NCBI GenBank assembly: GCA_014058105.1
Contig: JACGCM010002784.1
Coordinates: 310,001-374,000 of the forward strand
Origin: Kingdonia uniflora
Taxonomy: Eukaryota > Streptophyta > Magnoliopsida > Ranunculales > Circaeasteraceae
Direction: 5' to 3'
Length of the DNA stretch: 64,000 nt
The notes beneath the pieces were generated by a model. It was not told the DNA's origin. It made no database searches and saw only the letters and a list, made by a program, of their open reading frames with translations. The position numbers and the translations under genes were made by a program. Positions 1 through 11,401 of the stretch are shown here, piece after piece. The stretch's first letter is position 1. Every line of letters starts with the position of its first letter.

Positions 1-136
1 TATGATCGTTGGTTACATTGATGAGGAACGTTACAATATCAGGTTTTGACGAGTCTTCATGGTGGACTTTTGTAACGTCTTGATACTTGTTGATCTGTAA
101 CGGATCTATTAGCATTCTTTAGTTGTGGCTTCAGAC

Positions 137-352
137 CGTTGGGAAGATACGATCTCCTGTGATGCTCACGTGCATACGACCTGTTAACAAGTGGAGGAGT
201 ATCTTTTGTAGCGTGAGGTCACAGGATGTTTTGATATCGCCGAACTGTTGATGAAGATATGATCTCTAACAGTGTTTGCGTGTATTCGAACTGTTGATAG
301 ATATCTGAGTATTTTCTGCAGTGCGATGTTATTGGATGCTTTATCATCCCCG
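137..352. repeat. Two diverged tandem copies of a ~107-bp unit
   Basis: Bases about 137..242 and 243..352 align along their length: each starts with a cgttg/tgttg block followed by aagatacgatct-like sequence and ends in ggatg(t/c)ttt.atc. They lie in the 3' non-coding part of element A, left of the antisense remnant. No coding function is seen. Confidence 0.5.
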
Positions 353-479
353 AGCTGTAAATGAGGAAGTCTGTATTACGATCTTCTTGCTTTTAGTCCT
401 TGATTGATTATCAACATGTTTACTCGAGTTATGTGAGTTCGAATATCGGATTAAGTACGAGGATTAGAAATGAGCCCTC

Positions 480-1175
480 ACACATACCATACAAGGATTG
501 AAGTTAAATGCCTTAAAGCACCTAGATTAAAATACGAAACTGCGGGATGCGAACACGAAGTTAGATGCTGACCTACTTCAGGCGAAGATAGATCTCGATA
601 AAAGAAGAATATAATGGGAGAGTTGTGAAGCACAACTTGATGGGTCAATGTCTCTAATCTATCATATGGACGAGTTCATGACCGTGCTGGAGTCTCGGAA
701 TTCTGCTGTGCAGGATGAGAAATGTTGAGTAGAGAAGCTATACGAGCATTTAAAGACCTCGTTGCAGGAAGCTCAAACTAAACTCAGTGAGCTTATTCTA
801 CCTAAGCAGGTAAAGATAAAAGCAGGTAGTATGTATGAGAGAGATATGATAGCAGTGATTTCATTCTTCTCGTCAGAGTTCCAGAGATTGGAAAATGAAA
901 GTGAACTAGTTCATGATATTGCCGTTGGAAGAAGTGTGTAGTGCGACATGGGTGAAATACGGTGTGAGTATCTAGGCACCATGGTTGCCAAAATTTAGGT
1001 TCTGAGACAATGTATAGTCAGAGATTAAAAGAAGATCATTACTGGAAAAATGCCAGAGTCTATGCGTCGACGGCTGTACGCGGGTTGTGCACCTGACGTT
1101 GTGGGACCTTCAAATTGACGTGACACCTCGAGTGATAGCTCTAGCGAGGAGAAACGATTATGGGGATACGCAATG
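480..1175 (+). pseudogene. Antisense coiled-coil gene remnant of element A
   Basis: On the strand opposite to A, at the place where B, C and D carry an antisense coiled-coil gene, short open pieces rich in Glu, Lys and Leu can be read. The stretch 829..960 reads MYERDMIAVISFFSSEFQRL and onward. It aligns with the conserved C-terminal block of the B, C and D genes (pattern IAYF-EV-R-E-E---L). Stops interrupt it, for example at 938..940, and no intact start is visible. It is a decayed homologue. Its value is that it shows the antisense gene in a fourth family member. Confidence 0.55.
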
Positions 1176-1319
1176 TACACTAACGTGTATATTGTGCAAA
1201 AATAGGAATGTCTAGAATGATGATTTATACTAACCTTTTGTTATACCCACAATACTGTATTAGTCGAACATCTGTTGTACAGGATGACCCCTAGAGGTTA
1301 TGGATCGTAGAGGGACATA

Positions 1320-1715
1320 GGTGGCTGATCGGTTTGGCCAAGGCAACAAACGACCTGTAATGTAATAGGTGATCAATTTGGCCAAAGTAACAAATGATCT
1401 GTAATATAATAGATGATCAGTATGGCTAAAGTAACAAACGATCTGTAATGTAATACATGATCAGTTTGGCCAAAGCAACAAATGATTTATAATGTAATAG
1501 ATGATCAGTTTGGCTAAAACAACAAATGATCTGTAATGTAATAGGTGATCAGTTTGGCCAAAGCATCAAATGGTCTATAATATAATAGAAGATTAGCTTG
1601 GCCAAAGTAACAAACGATCTGTAATGCATTAGATGATCAGTTTGGCCAATATAACAACAATTTGTGATGTAATAGATGATCAGTTTGGTCAAAGCAACAA
1701 ATGATCTGTAACTTG
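1320..1715. repeat. 45-bp tandem array, about nine copies
   Basis: The core tgatcagtttggccaaag followed by caacaaatgatctgtaatg recurs every 45 bp (near 1411, 1456, 1501, 1546, 1591, 1635 and 1680) with point differences. It sits just downstream of the integrase of element A, the position where Tat elements are known to carry variable tandem repeats that can seed satellites. Confidence 0.85.
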
Positions 1716-1944
1716 TATATAGAAGTACTTGTTGGATATATTAGAAAAGTATTATAGTATAAGGTAATCGAACACAAGTATTTCATTGGTGTAAGATTAA
1801 CGTACGATGAATATGTTAGATAGAGTACTGTATAAAATAGTAGAAAGTACTCAGACGTATTTGGATTGAACATATGTCTTTTATTGATGTAAGATCATCA
1901 TACAATATGATAGATTGATTTGTAGAAAAGTACACTATGATAGA

Positions 1945-3165
1945 TCTTTCTCGGTGATACAATTTTAATCTCCCCGTATTCCAAGGATTAGGGATGTGAT
2001 CTCCATGTTTAGTGGCGAGATTGTAAGAACCAAAGCCATTTTTTCTGATAATAACAAAAGGACCTTCCCTATTTTTGGACAGTTTCCCAATGCTTGCATC
2101 CTTTATGTGTTTGGGACGAACGCGCTTGTGGTAAGATCGGGATAGAGCTTGGTGATATCTTCCCAAATTCATGATTGTTCTGTCTCTAGTTTCCTCGATC
2201 CAATTCATGTTACATGCAAACTGGCAGTCATTCTCTTCAGCTGTCATGGTATGGCCACGTATTGGGTGATGATATTGAGTGGGGATGATTGCTTTAGTAC
2301 CATACGCTAATAAGAACGACGTGCATCCAGCTGATACCAGAGGTACTGCGCGATACACCCACAGGATATGCGGTAGTTCCTGGGCCCAAATGCCCTTCTT
2401 CTCTGTCAAGCACTCTCATCCACTATAGTTCGATTAGTAATTTCTGCCTAACCATTCCCTTGAGAGTAATATGGATTTGAAGGGGAGTAGATGATATTGT
2501 GCTGATTGAGGAACTCAACTACTCTGGAGCCAACGAACTGAGGTCCATTTTTTATTCTGATAAGATAGGGGTAAGCGAATCGGATGATGATAGTTTCCCT
2601 GATAAATTTGATGACTTCGTCTTTGCGCGTGCGGCATAGAGGGATTGCTTCTACCTATTTTGTAAAGTATTCTGTTGCTACTAGGAGGTATTTTCTTTTG
2701 CCCGATGCCGTATGGAATTCTCCTATGAAGTCGATGGCTTCTCTTTAAAATGGCCAAACAGCATTGCTGGAATGGAGTTCCAAGGCTGGACCTCAAATTT
2801 GGGGACCATGTCTTTGGTAGGTATCACACTTTTTTACGAGTTCAATGGCTTGAGCTTTCATCTTGGGCCAAAAGACTCCTTAAGTAAGAACTCGATTTGC
2901 GAGAGATCGTCCTGTTGCATGGGAACCACAAGTTCCCTCATGGAGTTCATATAAGAGCTTCCGAGCTTCTTTGTTCAACAAACATTTGAGGTACGGTCCT
3001 GTGACTGATATTTTGTAAAGGAGACCATTATCTACGATGTATCGCTTAGCATTATCGAGCACACGTCTCTTCTCCATGGGATCTGTAGGAAGTTTACCGT
3101 CAAATGTGTTTTTAGTCCCAATATACTTGAGGTAAGGTAATCTCCAATCGTCCTCCTCCATGCAA
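1945..3165 (-). pseudogene. Integrase of element A (decayed)
   Basis: The N-terminal zinc-binding region begins near 3161 (MEEDDWRLPYLKYIG) and includes the TGPYLKCL and HEGTCGSHATG pieces, the H/C-containing segment typical of Tat integrases. Further on, frames give VEAIPLCRTR, the second catalytic block as NGPQFVGSR, the glutamate block as AEITNR, and a C-terminal RLKLYHRE. Several stops and frame changes are present, one of them a stop replacing Trp after FTK. It would have joined cDNA to host DNA. It is not functional as it stands. Confidence 0.8.
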
Positions 3166-3419
3166 CACCCCCAGTATTGACAGAATTTGAGCTTATGATG
3201 TTAATGCTGGGGGTGGATAATACTTCAATCATGAGATAATGTGCTTTCATACTAAGTACTCCTACCAGGTACGCGAGATAGTCCAAATATCGATTTTCCC
3301 CGCGCGACAAATGTTCGATAGTAATTCTTTTGAATCTGCTCATCCTGTCGGCTACTGCTGCTGCATAGTCGACCTTCTTTCTGTTCTTTTGGAACTATTC
3401 TGTGTAATGGTTCACAATG

Positions 3420-3730
3420 AGTAATGAGTATGCGTAGAAAAATAATTCGGAGACTCCAATCTCTAGAGCCATATCTAGACTGTGAATCATTGCTTCATAC
3501 TCGGCCTCGTTGTTGGTTGCATCGAAATTGAGTATGACTGCCTTTTTGATCCTATCATTGGAAAGTATGATTAGTACGATTCGATACCTGACCTTATAGG
3601 TCTGGAAGATCTATCAGTTAAAAGATGCCAACCTCTTTGAGTTATTTAGTCTAAAATTTCTTCGAAGTGTTCCTCATTGTTATTCGTACTGTCTTCTTCC
3701 CATTCAGCATCTTCTACTGGGAAATCCATG
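3420..3730 (-). pseudogene. Second (archaeal-type) RNase H of element A
   Basis: Translated pieces include GWHLLTD, a block reading about ILNFDATNNEAEYEAMIHSL, and MALEIGV. They correspond to the intact domain of element D (LLIDGS, NNVTEYEALIHGL). The pieces are in different frames, so the domain is broken. Position between RNase H and integrase supports the Tat assignment. Confidence 0.7.
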
Positions 3731-3834
3731 AGGAAACCTGCTGCTGCTTGACCTTTCTCAGAGTGTCGTGGTTCAAAATGGATGTCATGTTTGCCAAGAG
3801 TGACTGACCATGTTTGAATACGTTTGGACTTTTC

Positions 3835-5048
3835 TCATTTGGACAAGATCTCTCGTAAAGGGTAATTTGTCACCACTCGAACCGAGAATGCCTTAAAGTA
3901 CTGTATCAACTTTTGCGATGTGTATACAAGAGCTAAGAGTAATTTTTCAATCTTGGTATACCGGGACTCTGTGGGAGTGAGAGTCTTACTGATAAAATAG
4001 ACAGGTTTCTCTGCCTTCCCGTCAAGTCGAATAAGGATAAAACATAACAATTCTTCGGTAACCACAAGATATATTGTGAGTTCTTCCCCTTCGTTAGGTG
4101 TACTCATCATTGGGGGTGATCCCAAGTAAAGTTTGAGCTCCTGAAATACTGCTTCACATTCTGTTGTCCACTCGATATCGGGATCCCTTTTAGACTTCTG
4201 CTTTGTTGTCCCTTCACGTAAAAGGTTAAACAACCATCGATATCGATCTGAAAACTTCGAAATAAAAAGATTTATTATGGCGATTTTGCCTGTCAACTTC
4301 TGTACATTTTTTTTTGGCGAAGGCATAGACAGTAAAGCGCGAATACGATCTGGATCAGCTTCTATACCTCTCTTGCCGATTAAATATCCCAAGAACATTC
4401 TTGATTGGACCCCGAACTAGCACTTTTTAGGGTTGAGTCACAATTTGTAGGAACGAAGGATTTTGAAAGTAGTGCACAAGTCTATAATATGGTGTTCCTT
4501 TTTAAGGCTTTTATACAACATATCATCAATGTCGACTTCTATCATTTTTACGAGATGATCTTTGAGCATTTGTGTTATCAAACGTTAATAAGTGGCCCCA
4601 GCATTCTTGAGACGGAAAGGCATGACCTTATAACAGTATAAGCCATGTTTTGTAATGAAAGATATCTTCTCTTGGTTATCAGGTAGTATAGGTATCTGAT
4701 TGCATCCTGATGCGGCATCATGTACAGCAGTTCATGTCCCGTAGTAGAATCGAGCAGATGGTTAATTATAGGAAGTAAAAAGCTATCCTTTGGAGTATGT
4801 TTGTTGAGGGCCATGAAATTTACACACACTCTAGTCTTGTCGCTCTTATTTGAGACTGCCACAATGTTCGAGATCCATTTTAGGTAATTGCCCTTCCGGA
4901 TAAAGCCAACTTCGATAAGTTTGTCGATCTCTTTATTTACTTCTTCTCGGAGTCTCAGTGGTAAGGTCCTCTGCTTCTGCTTGACAGCTTCAGCTTTGTC
5001 TTTAAAATTGAGCTTGTGGCAAGCTAGATTGGGATCAATACCCGGCAT
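3835..5048 (-). pseudogene. Reverse transcriptase and RNase H of element A
   Basis: The reverse transcriptase starts near MPGIDPNLACHKL (5048) and contains EVNKEIDKLIEVGFIRKG and LNKHTPKDSF. The catalytic box, usually YIDD, reads DIDD near 4530, so the tyrosine is lost. The connection and RNase H follow from 4398 (FLGYLIGKRGIEADPDRIRA, then YFISKTLTPTESRYTKIEK). A frame break near 4580 and another before 4398 separate the pieces. The product would have copied element RNA to DNA and is inactive here. Confidence 0.85.
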
Positions 5049-5364
5049 TTCGTGAAATGTCCAAGCGAATACATCATTATTGTCTTTGAGGAACAGAATG
5101 AGGGCATCTCATTCAGCTGCTGGCAAAAGAGTGCCAATGAATGTTCCTCGCTTTTTGCCACTGATTTTGGCGCATTCTATTATTTCAGCGCTTGGCTGTT
5201 GGTTTTCTGTAGAGTTTACTATATAGTTTTTTGTAACTTTTCCTGTCGCTTTTTGTAATTGCTATGCGAGCTATGGCTATGAGGATTCTAGAACGATGAC
5301 GACAGAATTTTTTACATGCTTGAGCGAGCTTCTGACTTCCTTTGATTTCGTATACGCCGCCATT

Positions 5365-5770
5365 CTACTTAAATCGCAGTGCTAAATAATAGGTGGCTAG
5401 AACAACACGCATATTGTGTAACCAACAACGCCCCATTATACCCAAATAATGAGACTTCGTATTAATAAAATAAAATACAACATCGAGTGTCACAGGTTTT
5501 GCCGTGATAGGAAGTATGATTTTTCCTACACATTCTTCTTTAGATCTGCTGAATCTACAAATAACAATGTCATTGGGCTGTACTTTGTTAGCCAGTTCCA
5601 TCTGATCAATCGTGCTCTAAAAATATAATTCAATAGTACTCCTAGTATCTAGCACCATGATTCGTATTTTTAGTATGATCACCAAAGCATCATAGCGAGG
5701 ATAATTGATATGACGAACATCATAGTCGCAAAAAAAATTCATGTTCGTTGAGAGCTGGAAATGGGAAGTA
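5365..5770 (-). pseudogene. Aspartic protease of element A
   Basis: Two pieces, 5760..5617 and 5601..5365, cover a retropepsin-like domain. The active site reads LDTRST instead of the usual VDTGS(A/G), so the glycine after DT is lost. A stop separates YF from STIDQMELANK. The end, SHYLGIMGRCWLHNM and LALRFK, matches the proteases of B, C and D. It would have cut the Gag-Pol polyprotein. Confidence 0.75.
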
Positions 5771-5829
5771 AATGAGCTTCTTTGTCTTTCATGGATAGGT
5801 CGTGACATTGGTTGACCCATCTTCTACTA

Positions 5830-7431
5830 GTTCTGTTTGAATGGTTGACGATCTAAGTCTCAACAAAGTGGCAGAGCGATATATGGTATAAATGTTTCTC
5901 TCCTGCCGGCTCTACGGTTTATACGACATCTGCAGAAAGTTTACAACTCCCGTTCTTGTAGCTTTCAATGTCTACAATGTACTCATGCATTCGTCTATCA
6001 GCAAAGATATACTCTAACAACCGCTGTAAGGCAAAACAGTGTTCTATTTCATGATGTCTGACCTTGTGGTGAATACAATATGATTTGTTCTCAATAGGCT
6101 AGAGATATTATGCATTGCGGAAGAAATGATCTTTATGAAGTATGGGATAAATGTTGGCTATGGTCACATTCATCTTGGGAAGGCAAGGCTTGGGCAATTA
6201 TTCCCCTTTCAAGGTCGTTCGTCGTTAGATTTTGTCCGTTTCTTGCTTCATCCCTTATTGGCAGTACGATTAAAGTCCTGGCTCGCTGATTGATCTCGAG
6301 CTGTTAATGTTGACTTCTAGAGTTTCTGTCTGTCAGACACCATTCTTTCCAAGTCGATATAACCGTTGACCTTTTCGATCATGTCTTCTAGAGTCATTGG
6401 TTTGTTGAGGATGAGGTATTCCTTCGCCCTTCTATTAACAAGTAGCGCATTGGTAAAAGCTGAAATGGTAATCTTCTAGTTGAGTCAATCTATTTTTCGA
6501 GCTAACTCTAAGAACTTCTTAGTGAACGTCTTGGGCTTCTCGCCTGACATCTGCTTAAGGTTGAAGAGGGAGTATAGATTTTCTTCTTTTTCTCTATTGC
6601 GTGAATAATTATTGATAAAGAGTTCTTGCAGCTATTCAAAAGTTATGATGGATCCTTCAGGTAGTGTGTGTAACCATCACAGAGGTTCGCCAAACAAGCT
6701 GGTTAGGAAGAACCGACAGAGAATGTGGTTGGATGAGGAATATAAGCCCAAGCATCCTGGAACTCCTGGACGTGTTCTACTGGATCTGTTCCTTTGTATT
6801 TGCGGATCTTCAGAGTATGGAACCCGGTGGGGACCTCGCCATCCAATAGCTCATGTGCGATCGGACTCTTCTGTAATCTATTGTAGATTCCTTTAGTCGG
6901 AGTCTGAGCTTCGAGCATTTCTTTGATTCGTCTCTCAACATGTTCTTAGGTCATGTATTATCGAGCTGCGGTGGTCGGGCGGGTGGCGCGTCCTTCTCTA
7001 GGATTATGGTCACCACTCCCTTCACTTAGACTGTTTTTTGCTGGGACTCGAACTCTTTGAGGTAGATTTTCAATCTGTCTGACTCCCGTGGGGCCGCCAT
7101 CTACTTCCTAGTGGGCCTCCTGAATCGGGAAGGGTTTTATTTCTTGTTAATGATGGTTAGACCAAAGCACACCTCCTACGTAATTGCCTTTAGGAGGAGG
7201 TCATATTCTTTCGTGAATAGAAATTCGTGAGACTTTAGGTTGCACGGCTTTGTTCTTCTGGGTGGTGACTTGCTGACCCTGTAGAACCTTCAGTGCGTTC
7301 TGTACATTCGCCATCTATTGCTCCAAAGCAGTACCTCTTTCTATTTTAGAATTTAAGGTGGCCCACAGATCTGCTAGTACAACATTTTCTTCTACTTGAA
7401 CTATTGGCGTGCTCTAACCTAGAGGTGACAT
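5830..7431 (-). pseudogene. Gag of element A (decayed)
   Basis: The start is placed at the ATG at 7431, about 55 bp inside the primer-binding site. Recognisable Gag pieces are SPIAHELLDGEVPTGF, IRKYKGTDPVEHVQEF, GEPLRWLHTLPEGSI, TFEQLQELFINNYSRN and EKEENLYSLFNLKQ, matching Gag of C and D in order. Multiple stops and shifts interrupt them. Gag builds the virus-like particle in the cytoplasm; this copy cannot. Confidence 0.7.
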
Positions 7432-7485
7432 TCTGAAAGGAAATGATCAGGTGTTTCTGAGACAATGAGTTTGAGAACATCGGTT

Positions 7486-7503
7486 CCCATAGACGGCGCC
7501 AAA
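7486..7503 (-). other. Primer-binding site of element A
   Basis: On the minus strand, directly inside the LTR end (ATTACA), the sequence reads TTTGGCGCCGTCTATGGG. It matches the TTTGGCACCGTCTGTGGG of the other elements except for two bases. The tRNA that primes here was not identified from the sequence. Confidence 0.8.
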
Positions 7504-7919
7504 TGTAATGGCCTAATTCTGGGACTCGGACTTAGCCTTACACCAAATGTGTTTATAATGCTCAAGAATGATAAACAATAATCAACAAGATAATTTAGTG
7601 TGGAAAACTTTTAAATAAGTTAAAAACCATGACCTTTCATGAGGATTTTGAGAAACTGAAGATGATCTTATTGAAGTTGCTAGCTTATTACAATGAACAC
7701 TCTTAGTATATGGAGTTTTGGAGTACAGATAAAGTTTGAGTCCAAGATTCGAAATAAGCTATTACAAGACAACTCTCAACCATGATCACGAGGAGCCTCA
7801 TGGCCGAGTGGTGTTGGTTGAAAAATTCGTGTTAAATTTTCTTCCTGGTGTTTCTGACTTATTTCTTTTTGTGCCACGTGCTCTATTCGTGAGTCTAAGA
7901 TGCAAAATAGGCCACTATA
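7504..7919 (-). repeat. 5' LTR of element A
   Basis: In plus orientation it begins tgtaatggcctaattc, almost the same as the LTR ends of B, and reaches ...aggccactata. Read on the minus strand it starts TATAGTGGCC, comparable to TGTAGGGGCC of B. A conserved block, agtgtggaaaac followed by taaaaaccatgacctt, is shared with the other LTRs. It is shorter (416 bp) than the ~600-bp LTRs of B, C and D. The outer border at 7919 is inferred, since the second LTR is off the window. Confidence 0.6.
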
Positions 7920-9000
7920 CTGGTTAGTTCTTAAATTATTTACCATAAGATTATGCTATTTACTTATCATTCATTTTCTAACTAAACTTTGAGCCATTTT
8001 TCTTAGTTGATTGGTGGAATTCATATGGAGTGGAGTTGCCTCAACTTCGAAAGTTGGTTGTAAGAATTTTAAGTCAAGCATGTACTTCGTCCAGATGTGA
8101 AAGGAACTAGAGTACCTTTGACAAGATCCACACAAAGATTAGAAATCGATTACTTTCAAAGAAACTCAATGATCTTGTCTTTGTTCAATACAATATCCAG
8201 CTTGAAAGAAGAAGGGAAGATAAACATCGACGTTATCGTGTAGACCCCATAAGTGTGTCAGCTATTTTATTAGAAGATCCATTATGTGAATGGATTGTTG
8301 TAGATCACGATGAACCTTTGTTGCCAAGACATGAAGAATGGCCAGACGGGCTTGAAAGAGAATTATCAGCTGAAGACCCGGAGGTTAATGATTAAAGGAA
8401 GTAGATCTGTTATTGACACAATTTCCCAGAAAATTCGTCACAAGCACCTATGTATCAAACACCAATGGAACCGTTGCCTGAGGCGTATTTTGATTTCAAT
8501 TTCAACAAAATCAATCTGGAGCATGGCCAACCTTCAAACTACTCTAAATTTGATACCAATCAGTTCAACTCCATTTACCAGTGAATGCAATATCGCATTC
8601 CAGAATAATCATTTTCTATTTGATGTTTATGTGATTTTTAATGCTCTGGTGTGATGTTTAATGCTTTGGTGTGATATTTAATTTTGTCGGTGTAGTGTGG
8701 TGTGTTATTTCAATGTTGTAATAAATAATAACTTTAATGATAATAAGTACTTTGGTTTTTCCTTTATTATCCTTTTAAATATAAAAAAATAACATCTATA
8801 ATGCCGTTATTTGTAAAATAACATCTATAACGATTGTTATAATTAAAAATTAATATTTATATATAAAGAAAACAAAAGCGCAACCGTTATTTTAATATAA
8901 CACCGTTACAGGACAAATAACGGCTGTTATAACGTTTTTTTCCCTTGTCATCTGGCGAAAAATAACGTTACACCGTAATAACGTACCCTTTTAAACCTTG
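7920..9000 (+). mobile_element. hAT DNA transposon, 3' part only
   Basis: It has a transposase C-terminal exon (8007..8395), an AT-rich tail, and a right terminus whose reverse complement begins CAAGGTTTAAAAGGGTACG, an hAT-type inverted repeat end at base 9000. The same kind of motif (aacgttacaccgtaataacg) recurs as subterminal repeats between 8810 and 8990. The left part is missing: element A's LTR abuts it at about 7919, consistent with A having inserted into this transposon. Confidence 0.65.
8007..8395 (+). pseudogene. hAT transposase C-terminal dimerisation region
   Basis: An exon after the acceptor tttcttag opens with DWWNSYGVELPQLRKL, then LSQACTSSRCERN, then STFDKIHTKIRNRL and LNDLVFVQYNIQL. 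This is the C-terminal dimerisation domain of plant hAT transposases (WW..YG, then CS-S--CERNWS-F--IHTK-RN-L). The Trp after CERN is replaced by a TAG stop near 8120, so the copy is dead. The frame is otherwise open to the TAA at 8395. Confidence 0.8.
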
Positions 9001-9384
9001 GACCCAACCTGCCAAACCTCAACCCACCTTCAAACTTGTTCCTCCCTTGTTTGAGTTTGGTTTAATTTTAAATGAAGATTGTACTTTACTAATGTTAGGG
9101 TAGAAATCTTCAACCCTTGATGAAATTTTTTTACCCAATTGGGGATGTCAAATGAATGGAGATTTGGGTTGATAATATTACGTTGGCATTATCATCTGAG
9201 GAGGAGAATGGAGTGAAAGAATTAAAGAGAATGGGTTTTTTTAGGCTTAACATAGAGGATGAGAGTTTAAGGTTTTTAGATTTGGGGAGAGGAAAGAGGA
9301 ACTTGAAGTCCCAGTACCCACTTTAGTTATGTCATGTGGAGCTTAATTTTAGGTGGTTTAACCCTCCCTTAACTTAACTAGTAA
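9001..9384. other. Unassigned sequence between two DNA transposons
   Basis: There are no convincing reading frames, repeats or motifs. It lies between the hAT terminus (9000) and the TAA duplication of the Harbinger element (9382..9384). By position it could be the original upstream region of the TOM2B-like gene, displaced 6.3 kb by the Harbinger insertion. Confidence 0.4.
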
Positions 9385-9679
9385 GAATACTTTGTAGCAG
9401 GGTGTGGGTTTAAGTTGGGTTTGCAAACCCACACTCAAACTCACACTTTGAGTCTCCCAACAGCTATTTTTTGAGTGTGAGTTTGCAAACGTGGCGCTAC
9501 AGTAATTCAACTGAATGTGAGGAGCTCACACCCAAAAAAATTGAGTTTGGCAGTGTTTGGAATACCACGCGATAATCCAAACTCCTCCAATCTTAATTAT
9601 TTCTCTCATCACTCTCTGGCTACTTCTTCTTCCCCAAAACCAATTGCAGAGCAGAGGAGAATCTCTACGCTATCCCCAA

Positions 9680-11135
9680 ATGGGGAACTCCGGCACCAGT
9701 AGTAATAACTCTACACTGACGACCCCATCCTCCCATAACCAACCTTTACCACCATTCGCTCAACACCCATCATCACAATTCACTCCATACCTCTACCAAA
9801 ACTTATCGCAATTTCAACCAAAATTCCAATCGTAGACTCCACCTCTGTTTACCATATCGCAAGGGGATTCCAGTTATGGATAATATCAAAGTCCATTTAC
9901 ACTCTTTCAACCGCAACCTCAGGCATTTAGACCGTGCTATAAAACCTATCCGCTCACTCAACTTTAAGGTTTTCAACCTCTAAATTACTTTTTGAACTAC
10001 CTATTCTATGGTGAATCTACTTAGTGTAGTCAAAGTGACGCAAATACGTCAATACCTGTTGAAGCGGCGACGCCCCAGAAATAAAAAGGAAAAGGAAGAA
10101 AGAAAAAAATACCCGCAAAACAAAGATAAAGTGTGCAAGTGCCAGAAGATACTGAGTTTTTGGGCGAGACGGATGATGGTGGACTGCATTGGAGGGAAGC
10201 AGACTTTATATGTCTCGCAAGGGCCTAGGTAACAGCTTCTGTCAAGATAACAGGACGCACAAAGGGTTTCACTTTCTATCAAAAGTTCAACATTGCCTTT
10301 AACAAAGACCCCGAGTGCCCCACACGACGATCAAGTGGGTCGACTAAATCTCAGTGGTATACCCTTAATGCACAATGTGTGGCATACAAGGGGATAGTTG
10401 ATAGCAGCGGAAAAATAGAAGAAGATCGGGTATCTTATAATTTCCTTTAATTCAATTTCATTTATTTATCGCGGATATACACGTTATTTATTTGTATTTG
10501 GTAATTTTGTAAATTGTAGAAAAATGATGCACTCAAGATCTATCAAGGCTTGAATGACGGCAATAACTTCAAACACTGTGAAACGTATAAGATTTTGGCG
10601 CGAGAACCACGATGGGCCAACCTAAGGGATGATGGGTTGAACTATGCGGGGAATATAGCAAGAAATGTAGCCAGAAAAATATCAGACAATTCTTCTTTGG
10701 GGAACTCAGTCAGATCAAACAATCTATCAGAGGACCCCGATGGCCCACCTACACCTCAATCTGCAGGCCCAAATTCTGACTTAGATGGTTCATTGAATGA
10801 GGGTGGAAGCCGGCCCATCGGCCAAAAACTCTATAAAAAGAACCTTACAGCACAAAAGGCATTGGATGGTGTTGCTACATTTGGTAGCGATATTCAAACA
10901 ATGTTGGATGAACTACGGTTGGAGAAGATACAAGCAAAAAAAGATAAAGGAAAAAATAAGACCAGAAGCAATGCAATATAGACAAGCCAAAATGGATTTC
11001 GAGCAAGCAAAAGAAGATTGCAAAATTGTGGAGAAAGACCTGAGTACTCTTTCTGGACATCAATTGCAATACTATCTGCAAAGGCAAGCTGAGGTCATGG
11101 AAAGTCTGGCCAAGAGGGGCAGACCAGGTACTTGA
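9680..11135 (+). pseudogene. Harbinger ORF1, Myb/SANT-like DNA-binding protein (decayed)
   Basis: The likely start is MGNSGTSSNNSTLTTPSSHN at 9680. A Myb/SANT-like region follows in several frames (ICLARAWVTAS near 10210 and GFHFLSKVQH/GFTFYQKFN-like near 10270). A probable intron near 10440..10520 leads into a second exon with LNDGNNFKHCETYKIL, EPRWANLRDDG and SRPIGQKLYKKN. A frameshift at about 10975 joins to AKMDFEQAKEDC in another frame. ORF1 proteins bind DNA and partner with the transposase. Stops near 9834, 9880 and 10170 disable it. Confidence 0.75.
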
Positions 11136-11401
11136 GGCGGTGATGAAATATAATTTAACTTTACTGTATATTTAAGTTTTCTTTCCAAGAATGTAGTTTA
11201 CCTTCCAATAATATAATCGTTTGAATAATGTACTTTGCTATTGAAGAATGCAATCTTGTTTTTGAAATGTTTATTGCTAATAATATTGCGTTAAAACAAA
11301 TACAAGATTAATGCAATATCAAAAACATGTTTAATAAACTTGTACAACTAAGAAGCATTAAATTACATCAAGAACACGCATATAATGCAAGAAATAGAGT
11401 A

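Larger units (their letters stand above)
1..7919 (-). mobile_element. Ty3/gypsy Tat-lineage retrotransposon A, 3' end off the window
   Basis: Read on the minus strand, the order is LTR (7504..7919), primer-binding site, gag, protease, reverse transcriptase/RNase H, second RNase H, integrase, a 45-bp tandem array, then an antisense coiled-coil remnant. The second RNase H between the usual RNase H and integrase is the mark of the Tat lineage. Every coding part has stops or frameshifts, so this is an old, inactive copy. The 3' LTR must lie left of base 1. The right border is set where the LTR ends and hAT-type sequence begins; the flanking target duplication cannot be tested here. Confidence 0.85.
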
